This document shows, piece by piece, positions 26,387-34,105 of a DNA stretch of 64,000 bases. Source of the DNA: Arthrobacter jiangjiafuii (GTDB taxonomy: Bacteria > Actinomycetota > Actinomycetes > Actinomycetales > Micrococcaceae); assembly GCF_018622995.1 (NCBI RefSeq), contig NZ_CP076022.1:1054001-1118000 (forward strand). The letters are read 5' to 3'. Each line of letters begins with the position of its first letter. Positions within the stretch are counted from its first letter, which is position 1. The position numbers and the translations under genes are program-made. The notes under the pieces are model-generated. The model worked only from the letters and a program-made list of their open reading frames with translations, searched no databases and had not been told where the DNA came from.

Positions 26387-26424
26387 GTGTCCATATAGTG
26401 GACACGTTGTCCGTATCGCGGACG
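26387..26424. promoter_or_regulatory. Two tandem palindromic operators upstream of the MHS transporter
   Basis: GTGTCCA-tatag-TGGACAC at 26387-26405 is a perfect 19-bp palindrome. A second site, TGTCCG-tatcg-CGGACG, lies at 26408-26424. They share the form TGTCCRTATMGYGGACR, and their centres are 20 bp apart, about two helical turns. They end 53 bp before the transporter start. This looks like cooperative binding by a dimeric regulator (IclR or GntR families use such sites); the regulator is not in the window. Confidence 0.6.
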
Positions 26425-26476
26425 AGTGGATTTAGGCTTACTCCTACTTCCACTCACACCTGAGAAAGACCTCCAA

Positions 26477-27877
26477 ATGTCTACAGCGAATCCCTCCACG
26501 GCGCCGGCGCCGGCCAAGGCCAATTCCAAAGGCCGGGTGATTGTCGCCAGCCTCGTCGGAACGTCCATTGAGTTCTACGACTTCTACGTCTATGCAACGG
26601 CTGCGGTCCTCGTCTTCCCGCGCCTGTTCTTTCCGAATGCGGAGGGCCTCACTGCCCTGCTGAGTTCGTTCGCCGTGTTTGGGGTGGCCTTCATTGCCCG
26701 CCCGCTGGGCTCGATCGTCTTCGGGCACTTCGGCGACAAGGTGGGCCGCAAGGGAACCCTGGTGGCATCGCTGCTGACCATGGGTATCGCGACGTTCCTG
26801 ATCGGCTGCCTGCCCACCGCACTGACCCCGGGCTGGACCATCCTCGGCCCGGCTCTGCTGGTGGTCCTGCGCTTCGCCCAGGGCCTGGCCCTTGGCGGGG
26901 AATGGTCCGGTGCTGCACTGCTGGCCACGGAGAATGCGCCGGCGAACAAGCGCGCCGTGTGGGGAACCTTCCCGCAGCTGGGTGCTCCGATCGGCTTCAT
27001 CCTGGCCAACGGCCTGTTCCTGCTGCTGAGCTTCCAGCTCGATGCGGACCAGTTCGACTCCTGGGGCTGGCGCGTGCCGTTCCTGGCCAGCGCCGTCATG
27101 GTCATCATTGGCCTGTATGTGCGCCTGAAGCTGGTTGAGACTCCGGCCTTCCAGAAGGTCGTCGATTCCGGCGAAGTCAGCAAGCTCCCGCTGAGCCGGG
27201 CCTTCAAGTACAGCTGGCGCCAGATGATCGCCGGCACGTTCATCATGCTGGCCACCTACGTGCTGTTCTACCTGATGACCACGTTTACGCTCTCCTACGG
27301 CACCGCCGCGAAGAGCGAGGAAGCCGCGAGGGCCGCAGCCGAAAAGGCCGGCAAGGCGTTCGATCCGGAGACCTTCACCGCAGGCCTGGGCTATGCACGC
27401 AACGACTTCCTGATCATGCTGATCGTCGGCGTGGTGTTCTTCGGGATCTTCACGCTCGTCGCCGGTCCGCTGGCGGAGAAGTACGGCCGCCGCAAGACGC
27501 TGCTGGTGGTGACCGCGGGGATCTTCCTCTTCGGCTTCACGTTCAACCCGCTGCTGGGCGGTGGAACCGTTGGCGTGATGGCGCTGCTGATCATCGGCTT
27601 CACCCTGATGGGCCTGACCTTCGGTCCGATGGGCGCCATGCTGCCGGAGCTGTTCCCAACGAACGTGCGCTACACCGGCTCGGCGATCGCCTACAACGTC
27701 TCCTCGATCCTGGGTGCGGCCGTGGCTCCGTTCATCGCCGTCGCCCTGTGGCAGGCCGCAGACGGCAGCCCGTGGCTGGTGGGCATCTACCTGTCCTCGA
27801 TGGCGGTGCTGACCCTGATCGCGCTGTTCGTCACCAAGGACACCAAGGACGTCGACTACACCAACCACTCGAGCTAG
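26477..27877 (+). CDS. MFS transporter, metabolite:H+ symporter (MHS) family
   Basis: A protein of 466 residues from ATG 26477, with an AGAAAG site upstream; the in-frame start at 26426 falls within the operator region. Twelve membrane helices are expected. MHS signatures seen: GTSIEFYDFYVYATAAVLVFPRLFF in helix 1, RPLGSIVFGHFGDKVGRKGTL in the loop between helices 2 and 3, and ALGGEWSGAALLATENAP in helix 4. Relatives (ShiA, KgtP, ProP) import shikimate, alpha-ketoglutarate, proline or aromatic acids with protons. The substrate cannot be named. The paired operators upstream suggest substrate-responsive control. Confidence 0.9.
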   Translation: MSTANPSTAPAPAKANSKGRVIVASLVGTSIEFYDFYVYATAAVLVFPRLFFPNAEGLTALLSSFAVFGVAFIARPLGSIVFGHFGDKVGRKGTLVASLLTMGIATFLIGCLPTALTPGWTILGPALLVVLRFAQGLALGGEWSGAALLATENAPANKRAVWGTFPQLGAPIGFILANGLFLLLSFQLDADQFDSWGWRVPFLASAVMVIIGLYVRLKLVETPAFQKVVDSGEVSKLPLSRAFKYSWRQMIAGTFIMLATYVLFYLMTTFTLSYGTAAKSEEAARAAAEKAGKAFDPETFTAGLGYARNDFLIMLIVGVVFFGIFTLVAGPLAEKYGRRKTLLVVTAGIFLFGFTFNPLLGGGTVGVMALLIIGFTLMGLTFGPMGAMLPELFPTNVRYTGSAIAYNVSSILGAAVAPFIAVALWQAADGSPWLVGIYLSSMAVLTLIALFVTKDTKDVDYTNHSS

Positions 27878-27910
27878 GTTCACGGGGCACGCGCCCCGGC
27901 CCTTAACGCC

Positions 27911-27948
27911 AAGCGGCCCGGTCCCCATCCAAGGGGGCCGGGCCGCTT
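27911..27948. terminator. Bidirectional terminator between MHS transporter and accA
   Basis: AAGCGGCCCGG at 27911-27921 pairs perfectly with CCGGGCCGCTT at 27938-27948. It lies between convergent stops (27877 and 27968). The right side runs into CGGCATTTCC, only slightly U-rich. Confidence 0.75.
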
Positions 27949-27967
27949 CGGCATTTCCAGGTGGTGC

Positions 27968-29803
27968 CTAGTCCAGGATCGAGGCGATCACGGCGCCGGC
28001 CGAGACCGTAGCGCCCGGAAGCGCACTGAGCCCGGTGACGGTACCGGCCTTGTGGGCGGTCAGCGGCTGCTCCATCTTCATGGCTTCGAGTACGACGACG
28101 AGATCGCCTTCAGCGACCAGCGCGCCCTCTTCCACGGCCACCTTCACAATGGTGCCCTGCATCGGGGAGGTCAGGTCATCACCGGTGGCGGCCGGATTGG
28201 CGCCGCCGCGGCTGCGGGAGGACTTGCGGGACTTGCCGTTGGCACCGGTGCCGCGGGAGCCTGATCCGTTGGACCCGGAGCCGGAGCCGCCCAGCCCGGC
28301 CGGCAGCACGACCTCAAGCCGTTTGCCGCCCACCTCGACCGTGACGCGCTGACGCGTGCCGCCGTCGTCGTGCCGGGCATTGGGCTCACCGGACCAGGCC
28401 GCGATCTCGTTGACGTAATCGGTTTCGATCCAGCGGGTGTGGACCTTGAACGGGCCGGAGGCCGGGGCGAAGTCCGGGTGGGCGACAACCTCGGCGTGGA
28501 AGGGCAGCACGGTGGGCATGCCGGTGATTTCCATTTCGGCCAGGGCGCGGCGGGCGCGCTGGAGCGCCTGCTCGCGGGTGGCGCCGGTGACGATCAGCTT
28601 GGCGAGCATGGAATCGAAGTTTCCGCCCACGGTTTCGCCGGCTTCGATGCCCGAGTCCACGCGCACACCGGGGCCGGTGGGCAGCTTGAAGGTCTCCACG
28701 GTGCCCGGGGCGGGCATGAAGCTGCGGCCCGGGTCTTCGCCGTTGATGCGGAATTCGATGGAGTGGCCGCGGATCTCCGGATCGCCGTAGCCGAGCTCCT
28801 CGCCGCGGGCCAGCCGGAACTGCTCGCGGACCAGGTCCAGGCCGGAGACTTCCTCGGACACCGGGTGCTCGACCTGCAGCCGGGTGTTGACCTCCAGGAA
28901 GGAGATGGTGCCGTCGGTGCCGACCAGGAACTCGCAGGTCCCGGCGCCCTGGTAGCCGGCCTCGCGGAGGATGGCCTTGGACGCGGCGTACAGGCGCTGG
29001 TTCTGGTCTTCGCTCAGGAAGGGGGCCGGAGCCTCCTCCACAAGCTTCTGGTTGCGGCGCTGCAGCGAGCAGTCACGGGTGGAGACGACGACGACGTTGC
29101 CGTGCGCGTCAGCCAGGCACTGGGTCTCGACATGCCGCGGGGCGTCCAGGAAGCGCTCGATGAAGCACTCGCCGCGGCCAAACGCTGCGGTCGCCTCGCG
29201 GACGGCGGAATCGAACATTTCGGGGATCTCGGCACGGGTGCGGGCGACCTTGATGCCGCGGCCGCCGCCGCCGAAGGCTGCCTTGATGGCCAGCGGCAGC
29301 CCGTGGGCGTCGGCGAAGTCCAGGACCTCCTGGGCGTTCTTCACTGGATCGGCCGTGCCGGGAACCAGCGGGGCGCCGACCTTCGCAGCGATGTGGCGGG
29401 CCTGCACCTTGTCGCCGAGCTGGGAAATGGCGTGCGGGGAGGGGCCGATCCAGGTCAGGCCGGCATCGATGACGCGCTGGGCGAATTCGGCGTTCTCGGA
29501 GAGGAAGCCGTACCCGGGGTGGATGGCGTCGGCGCCGGACCTGCGGGCGGCGTCGAGGATCTTGCCCATGTCGAGGTAGGACTCGGCGGCGGTGCTGCCA
29601 CCGAGGGAGAAGGCTTCGTCGGCGAGGCGGACGTGGAGGGCGTCGCGGTCCGGATCGGCGTATACGGCAACCGAGGCCAGGCCTTCGTCGCGGGCTGCAC
29701 GGATGACACGGACGGCGATTTCACCGCGGTTGGCGATCAGGACTTTGGTGATGCTACGGGGGTCCTGCTGCTCGCCGGCGGGCGCGGGGTTGAACTGGCT
29801 CAT
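27968..29803 (-). CDS. Acyl-CoA carboxylase alpha subunit (biotin carboxylase + carrier)
   Basis: A protein of 611 residues from ATG 29803, with AAGGAG a little far upstream (12 bp). It carboxylates its own biotin using bicarbonate and ATP. Biotin carboxylase domain: [32 protein letters not shown], the Gly-rich ATP loop [29 protein letters not shown] with RLQVEH. After a linker rich in Gly, Ser and Asn, the biotinyl carrier domain ends the protein, with the biotin lysine in EAMKMEQP. It corresponds to AccA3/BccA of actinobacteria, which serves acetyl- and propionyl-CoA carboxylases. Beta and epsilon subunits are encoded at 36161-37756 and 35904-36164, and the biotin ligase at 39906. Confidence 0.96.
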   Translation of the reverse strand: MSQFNPAPAGEQQDPRSITKVLIANRGEIAVRVIRAARDEGLASVAVYADPDRDALHVRLADEAFSLGGSTAAESYLDMGKILDAARRSGADAIHPGYGFLSENAEFAQRVIDAGLTWIGPSPHAISQLGDKVQARHIAAKVGAPLVPGTADPVKNAQEVLDFADAHGLPLAIKAAFGGGGRGIKVARTRAEIPEMFDSAVREATAAFGRGECFIERFLDAPRHVETQCLADAHGNVVVVSTRDCSLQRRNQKLVEEAPAPFLSEDQNQRLYAASKAILREAGYQGAGTCEFLVGTDGTISFLEVNTRLQVEHPVSEEVSGLDLVREQFRLARGEELGYGDPEIRGHSIEFRINGEDPGRSFMPAPGTVETFKLPTGPGVRVDSGIEAGETVGGNFDSMLAKLIVTGATREQALQRARRALAEMEITGMPTVLPFHAEVVAHPDFAPASGPFKVHTRWIETDYVNEIAAWSGEPNARHDDGGTRQRVTVEVGGKRLEVVLPAGLGGSGSGSNGSGSRGTGANGKSRKSSRSRGGANPAATGDDLTSPMQGTIVKVAVEEGALVAEGDLVVVLEAMKMEQPLTAHKAGTVTGLSALPGATVSAGAVIASILD

Positions 29804-29901
29804 TGAATGCACTGGCTCCTTTTGATCTGTTCGGAGCCTAGCGCGGTTTTGTGGTCTCCGGCCATAATGCGTGCTGTTTCTGCGTGGGACGGAGCGTTTC
29901 G

Positions 29902-29918
29902 TTGTGGGGACCCTACAA
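29902..29918. promoter_or_regulatory. 17-bp palindrome upstream of accA, shared with accD
   Basis: TTGTGGGG-A-CCCTACAA, 8-bp arms with a single-base centre and one mismatch, 99 bp before the accA start. The same design occurs at 37865-37881 before accD. Probably the operator of a common carboxylase regulator; no identity is assigned. Confidence 0.5.
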
Positions 29919-30044
29919 CGCGGGTGGCTCGTTGTGACGCGGGCGCGTCCTCGCGGGGCGCCGTCGTGACGGTAGTGCAAGGAGGAGAGGGTCTTCTGTG
30001 GAGAAAGCCCCAGCTGTGGATAACGAGGCCATGCAACGGAAGGC

Positions 30045-30995
30045 ATGGAGGCTAATGGAGTCATGCGCCTTCCTTCCCCGCTTCCCGACGAGCTCACGGA
30101 TCGGTCCTTCACCGTTGCCCGTGCCCGGGACCTGGGTCTGTCCCGGTCCAGGCTGCGGGCGCAGGATCTGCTGACTCCCAGCCGGGAGATTCGGGTTAGG
30201 CGCGGAGCGGTGCCCGACTTGGTGGATCGGTGTCGGCCCTATACGGAGTTGCTTCCAGGGGTGTTCTTCTCACACTTCACCGCGGCTGGGCTGCACGGAA
30301 TCCCGCTGCCGTTTGGGCCTGGACAGGACACCGCAATTCACCTTGGTCGGAATCGGGGGCTTGCTGTTCCCCGACGGAGACAGGTGATCGGGCATCGAAT
30401 GGATCTGGATCCGGAGGAACTGACCACGGTATCGATGCTGCCCGTGACGTCACTGCCCAGGACCCTGCTTGATCTCGCCGCGCAGCTGGCAACGGATGAT
30501 CTGGTCGTCATCGGAGATTGGATGATCAGCGAACACCATCGGAGCTTCGGAAAGCGGCGGGTCGCGCGGCTGCCCCTCAAAGATCTGCGCAACTATTCAG
30601 AGGGAAAGGTGGGGGCCCGGGGGTTGCGCAAGCTGCGGGCTGCCATCGAGCTAATGCGGGTGGGCGTGGACTCACCGCAGGAGACAAGGGTACGTCTGGA
30701 GCTTCACCGAGCGGGCTTGCCGGAGTTCACGCCCAACACGCCGATTATGGACGCCACTGGAAGTCCGGCCCTTTGGGTGGACCTGGGCTGTAAGACGTAC
30801 CGCACCTGCATTGAGTACGACGGAGCCCATCATCTGGACCCCGGGCAACAGAGCCGGGACTATGGGCGGGACGCGCGCACCCGTGAACTGGGCTGGCACC
30901 AGGTCAGGCTGAATAGCTACGACATGGCACAGGGGCAGTCCTGGGTCGTAGGAAAGGTGCGTCATGCGCTCGTCCAAGGTGGTTACGAACCGTGA
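30045..30995 (+). CDS. AbiEi-like winged-helix / DUF559 nuclease-fold protein
   Basis: A protein of 316 residues from ATG 30045; ATG 30063 is an alternative, with GGAGG at 30047. The N-terminal third (about 18-60, [20 protein letters not shown]) resembles the winged helix of type IV (AbiEi) antitoxins. The C-terminal third (210-300) has the DUF559/Vsr-like PD-(D/E)xK layout: S210-x-x-E213, D246 in WVDLG, E257 and D259 in IEYDGAHH, then [23 protein letters not shown]. All candidate metal ligands are present, so DNA cleavage is possible. Partner toxin genes are absent. The stop codon is the first bases of repeat array A2. Such proteins are common in actinobacteria, but their function is not settled. 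Confidence 0.78.
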   Translation: MEANGVMRLPSPLPDELTDRSFTVARARDLGLSRSRLRAQDLLTPSREIRVRRGAVPDLVDRCRPYTELLPGVFFSHFTAAGLHGIPLPFGPGQDTAIHLGRNRGLAVPRRRQVIGHRMDLDPEELTTVSMLPVTSLPRTLLDLAAQLATDDLVVIGDWMISEHHRSFGKRRVARLPLKDLRNYSEGKVGARGLRKLRAAIELMRVGVDSPQETRVRLELHRAGLPEFTPNTPIMDATGSPALWVDLGCKTYRTCIEYDGAHHLDPGQQSRDYGRDARTRELGWHQVRLNSYDMAQGQSWVVGKVRHALVQGGYEP

Positions 30996-31648
30996 GTGTG
31001 CAGCTATGGCGTATTCGGGGCGGATGCCGGGTTCGAGAGTGCAGCTATGGTGGGCAATCTGAAGGTTTACCCTGCAGAGCTGCACTCTCGGCGCGGTGGT
31101 CGGGAGCTAACCCGCCAGAGCTGCACTATCGGTGCGGTCCGGGCACTGAGAGTGCACTTGTGGTGGGTTCCGGGTGATTCCCGTGCTCGAAAGCGCAGCT
31201 ATGGTGGGCAATCACGTGGTTTACCCTGCAGAGCTGCACTCTCGATGCGAGATCCCGGCGCTAACCCGCCAGAGCTGCACTCTCGGTGCGGGGGACGGGG
31301 GCTAACCCGCCAGAGCTGCACTCTCGGTGCGGGGGTCGGGGGCTAACCCGCCAGAGCTGCACTCTCGGTGCGGGGGTCGGGCGCTAACCCGCCAGAGCTG
31401 CACTCTCGGTGCGGTCCGGGCACTGAGAGTGCACTTATGGTGGGTTCCGGGTGATTCCCGGGCTCGAGAGCGCAGCTATGGTGGGCAATCACGTGGTTTA
31501 CCCTGCAGAGCTGCACTCTCGGCGCGGGGGTCGGGCGCTAACCCGGCAGAGCTGCACTCTCGATGCGAGATCCCGGCGCTAACCCGCCAGAGCTGCACTC
31601 TCGGCGCGAGATCCCGGCGCTAACCCGCCAGAGCTGCACTCTCGGCGC
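30993..31648. repeat. Repeat array A2: eleven direct and six inverted cores, 41-bp period
   Basis: It begins inside the preceding stop codon (TGAGTGTGCAGCTATGGCG). Eleven plus-oriented cores (AGAGCTGCACTCTCG or close) and six inverted cores (such as GAGAGTGCAGCTATGGTGGG and GAGAGTGCACTTATGGTGGG) are present. The regular part (about 31250-31400) repeats at 41 bp with the filler GTGCGGGGGTCGGGCGCTA, which differs from that of array A1 while the core is the same. Inverted cores come in pairs near 30994-31045, 31150-31207 and 31425-31483, each pair followed by a run of direct cores opening with TACCCTGCAGAGCTGCAC. This is the entire content between the DUF559 gene and maf. Confidence 0.9.
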
Positions 31649-31698
31649 GGCGCAGTGGCCTTGCCACGCGGCCGGGGCCTGAAAGCGCGGAAAAGGAC

Positions 31699-32334
31699 CT
31701 ACCGGTCCCAGAGATCAGTGATCTTCACGCCGGCGCTGGCGAGCAGCTCGCGCAACATCGACACGGAGAGCCCGACGACGGCATGCGGATCCCCGTCAAC
31801 CTTCTCGATGAACGCCCCGCCAAGGGAATCGATCGTGAAGGAGCCGGCGACCTGAAGCGGCTCGCCGGTGGCAACGTAGGCGTCAATCTCCTCGTCGGTG
31901 AGCTTGGCAAAATGGACCGAGGCGGAACTGACGGCCCCGAGCGTCGCGCCCGAACCGCCGTCGTCGTCGGTATCGCGGCAGTCCACGAGCCAGTGCCCGG
32001 TGTGGAGCACTCCCACGTTGCCGCTCATCCGGCGGATGCGTTCACGGGCCACCTCGGCTTCCCACGGCTTGCCGTGCGCTTCGCCCTGGAATTCGAAAAC
32101 CGAGTCGCAGCCGATCACCAGGGATCCTTCGGCCTCGGGCAGCGCGGCAACGGCCTCGGCCTTGGCCCGGGCCAGCAGCAGGGCTGTGTCATGCGGATCC
32201 GGGGTGCCGTAACGGGCGGTGACGGCGTCTTCATCGACGTCGGACACGAGCACGGTGTGCGTGATGCCGGCGTTGGTCAGCAGCTTGGTGCGGGCGGGGG
32301 AGGCAGAGGCGAGGATCAGGTTCAGGTCAGTCAC
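31699..32334 (-). CDS. Maf-family nucleotide pyrophosphatase
   Basis: A 211-residue protein. Maf enzymes hydrolyse non-canonical or canonical nucleoside triphosphates to monophosphates and are linked to septum arrest. Signatures: LILASASPARTKLLTNAG at the N-terminus, VDEDAV, ARAKAEAVA, IGCDSVFEFQGEAHGKP, and the catalytic-end box GSFTIDSLGGAFIEKVDGDPHAVVGL. The middle holds a Gly/Asp-rich insertion (DTDDDGGSG). It is near accA and accE/accD, as maf is in mycobacteria (Rv3282). Confidence 0.93.
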   Translation of the reverse strand: MTDLNLILASASPARTKLLTNAGITHTVLVSDVDEDAVTARYGTPDPHDTALLLARAKAEAVAALPEAEGSLVIGCDSVFEFQGEAHGKPWEAEVARERIRRMSGNVGVLHTGHWLVDCRDTDDDGGSGATLGAVSSASVHFAKLTDEEIDAYVATGEPLQVAGSFTIDSLGGAFIEKVDGDPHAVVGLSVSMLRELLASAGVKITDLWDR

Positions 32335-32417
32335 CCCTCCAGCCTAGTCGGCCCGGGCAGCCGAAAGGCCGCCCCGGAACCCGGAGCGGCCTTTGGCGGA
32401 ACTGCTGAAGCGAAGGA

Positions 32418-33884
32418 TCAGCGCTTGGCGGCAGCTGACGCGTCGGCACCTGACGACGACGGCGCCGCACCAGCGGAAGCGCCCGCGCCGCCGGCCGGAA
32501 CGAGCACCGGCGCCTGGACCTCGGCCGAGTCATCGGCGAACGGATCGCCGTTGCGCTTGGCGTTGTAGATGGCGGCATCGAGCAGCCCATTGCGCTTGGC
32601 GACGATGGTCGGAACCACTGTCTGTCCGGCCACGTTGACCGCGGTGCGGCCCATGTCCAGGATCGGATCGACGGCGAGCATCAGGCCGACGCCGGCCAGC
32701 GGCAGGCCCAGCGTGGACAGGGTCAGGGTCAGCATGACGACGGCGCCGGTGGTGCCGGCGGTGGCGGCCGAACCCAGCACGGAGACCAGGGCGATCAGCA
32801 GGTAGTCGGTGAAGCCCAGATCGATGCCGAAGAACTGCGCCACGAAGATGGCGGCCACGGCCGGGTAGATCGAGGCGCAGCCGTCCATCTTGGTGGTCGC
32901 ACCCAGCGGCACGGCGAAGGAGGCGTAGGCGCGCGGGACGCCCATGTTCCGTTCGGTCACACGCTGGGTCAGCGGCAGGGTGCCCACCGAGGAGCGGGAG
33001 ACGAAGCCGAGCTGGATCGCGGGCCAGGCACCGGAGAACCACTGCTTCACGGACAGTCCGTGCGCCTTGATCAGGACCGGGTAGACAACGAAGACCACCA
33101 GGGCCAGGCCGACGTACACGGCAACCACGAACATGCCCAGCGAACCGATGGTGTCCCAGCCGTAAGTGGCGACGGCGCGGCCGATGAGGCCCACGGTGCC
33201 CAGCGGGGCCAGGCGGATGATCCACCAGAGGACCTTCTGGATGACGGCCAGGGCTGAAGCGTTCAGCGACAGGAACGGAGCGGCGGGGGCGCCGACCTTC
33301 AGGGCGGCAATGCCGACGGCGATCGCGATGACCAGCACCTGCAGCACATTGAAGTTCAGGGCCGTGGTGACGGTTCCCGGGTCGACGGCGGTGGAGGAAG
33401 CCGTCAGGCCCATGAAGTTGGCCGGAATCAGGCCGGTGAGGAAGCCCATCCAGCTGCCGGTGCTGCCTGCATAGTCAGCGGGCGGCTCGGCGTCGGCGTT
33501 GGCGCCGGGCTGGAACAGCACGCCCATCAGGATGCCGATCACTACCGCAATCAGCGCCGTGATCGCGAACCAGAGCAGCGTCTGCCAGGCCAGGCGTGCG
33601 GCGTTGGAGACCTCGCGCAGGTTGGCGATGGAGCTGACGACGGCGGTGAAGATCAGGGGGACAACGGCTGCCTTCAGCAGTGAGACGTAGCTCGAACCGA
33701 TGACGGTCAGCGTGGTCGTCAGCCAGTTGGGTTCATCGTCGCCGACGGTACCCATTTCCTTGGCCAGCAGGCCCAGCAGCAGGCCAACGACCAGGGCGGC
33801 AATGATCTGCGGTCCGAAGGACGTGACCCAGCGGGGCAGCCTGCGGCGGGCAGAAGTTTCAGGGGAAGAGGTCTGGGAAGTCAC
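32418..33884 (-). CDS. Dicarboxylate/amino acid:cation symporter (DAACS family)
   Basis: A protein of 488 residues if it starts at GTG 33884, giving MTSQTSSPETSARRRLPRW before the first helix. No ribosome site precedes it, so it may be leaderless; the frame stays open upstream but reads as non-coding. The glutamate-transporter fold is recognised by SYVSLLKAAVVPLIFTAVVSSI, FVSRSSVGTLPLTQRV (the serine-rich hairpin region), PLGATTKMDGCASIYP (the NMDG-type motif, here KMDG) and LPLAGVGLMLAVDPILDMGRTAVNV. Substrates are likely C4-dicarboxylates or acidic/neutral amino acids. The tail of about 45 residues is Ala-, Gly- and Ser-rich. Confidence 0.9.
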   Translation of the reverse strand: MTSQTSSPETSARRRLPRWVTSFGPQIIAALVVGLLLGLLAKEMGTVGDDEPNWLTTTLTVIGSSYVSLLKAAVVPLIFTAVVSSIANLREVSNAARLAWQTLLWFAITALIAVVIGILMGVLFQPGANADAEPPADYAGSTGSWMGFLTGLIPANFMGLTASSTAVDPGTVTTALNFNVLQVLVIAIAVGIAALKVGAPAAPFLSLNASALAVIQKVLWWIIRLAPLGTVGLIGRAVATYGWDTIGSLGMFVVAVYVGLALVVFVVYPVLIKAHGLSVKQWFSGAWPAIQLGFVSRSSVGTLPLTQRVTERNMGVPRAYASFAVPLGATTKMDGCASIYPAVAAIFVAQFFGIDLGFTDYLLIALVSVLGSAATAGTTGAVVMLTLTLSTLGLPLAGVGLMLAVDPILDMGRTAVNVAGQTVVPTIVAKRNGLLDAAIYNAKRNGDPFADDSAEVQAPVLVPAGGAGASAGAAPSSSGADASAAAKR

Positions 33885-33979
33885 CTGAGAATAGTAGTGG
33901 GCAGCTCTTATCAGAGGAGATTGCACATAACGAAATATTACGGAGGCACGACGGCGGCTCCCGCGGCCTGACAGGCGAA

Positions 33980-34020
33980 AACCCCGGGATGTGGCGGCGT
34001 ACCGCGCGCACCCCGGGGTT
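33980..34020 (-). terminator. Terminator after the DUF885 gene
   Basis: AACCCCGGG at 33980-33988 and CCCGGGGTT at 34012-34020 are perfect 9-bp arms. On the minus strand it follows the stop at 34106 and leads to TTTTCGCC, a short U run. It separates the DUF885 gene from the symporter. Confidence 0.7.
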
Positions 34021-34105
34021 ATTCCGGCTGTTGCTGTGAGGAGTGTCTCGTACGGAAGCCGCAGCCGCCGTCGTCCGCTTGTGCCCTGAGCTGAGCAGCC
34101 GCTCC

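Noticed and set aside
25616-26568. Repetitive coding frames across the repeat array (for example minus-strand frames with ESAALAGIRRCHTPRVQL-like periods)
   Set aside because: The 41-bp period is not a multiple of three, so all frames read through the same repeat in turn and stay open. No ribosome site or composition supports a protein; the same happens at 30996-31623.
28370-29806. 478-codon plus-strand frame opposite the carboxylase alpha subunit
   Set aside because: Antisense shadow of a gene with intact biotin carboxylase and carrier motifs.
30045-30995. Complete type IV toxin-antitoxin system
   Set aside because: Only the AbiEi-like head is present; no AbiEii-type nucleotidyltransferase toxin gene lies beside it, and the C-terminus is nuclease-like.
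25731-31648. CRISPR arrays
   Set aside because: The periodic arrays have a core of about 22 bp and filler of about 19 bp, but the filler is nearly the same in every unit of a locus, copies occur in both orientations, and no cas gene is present.
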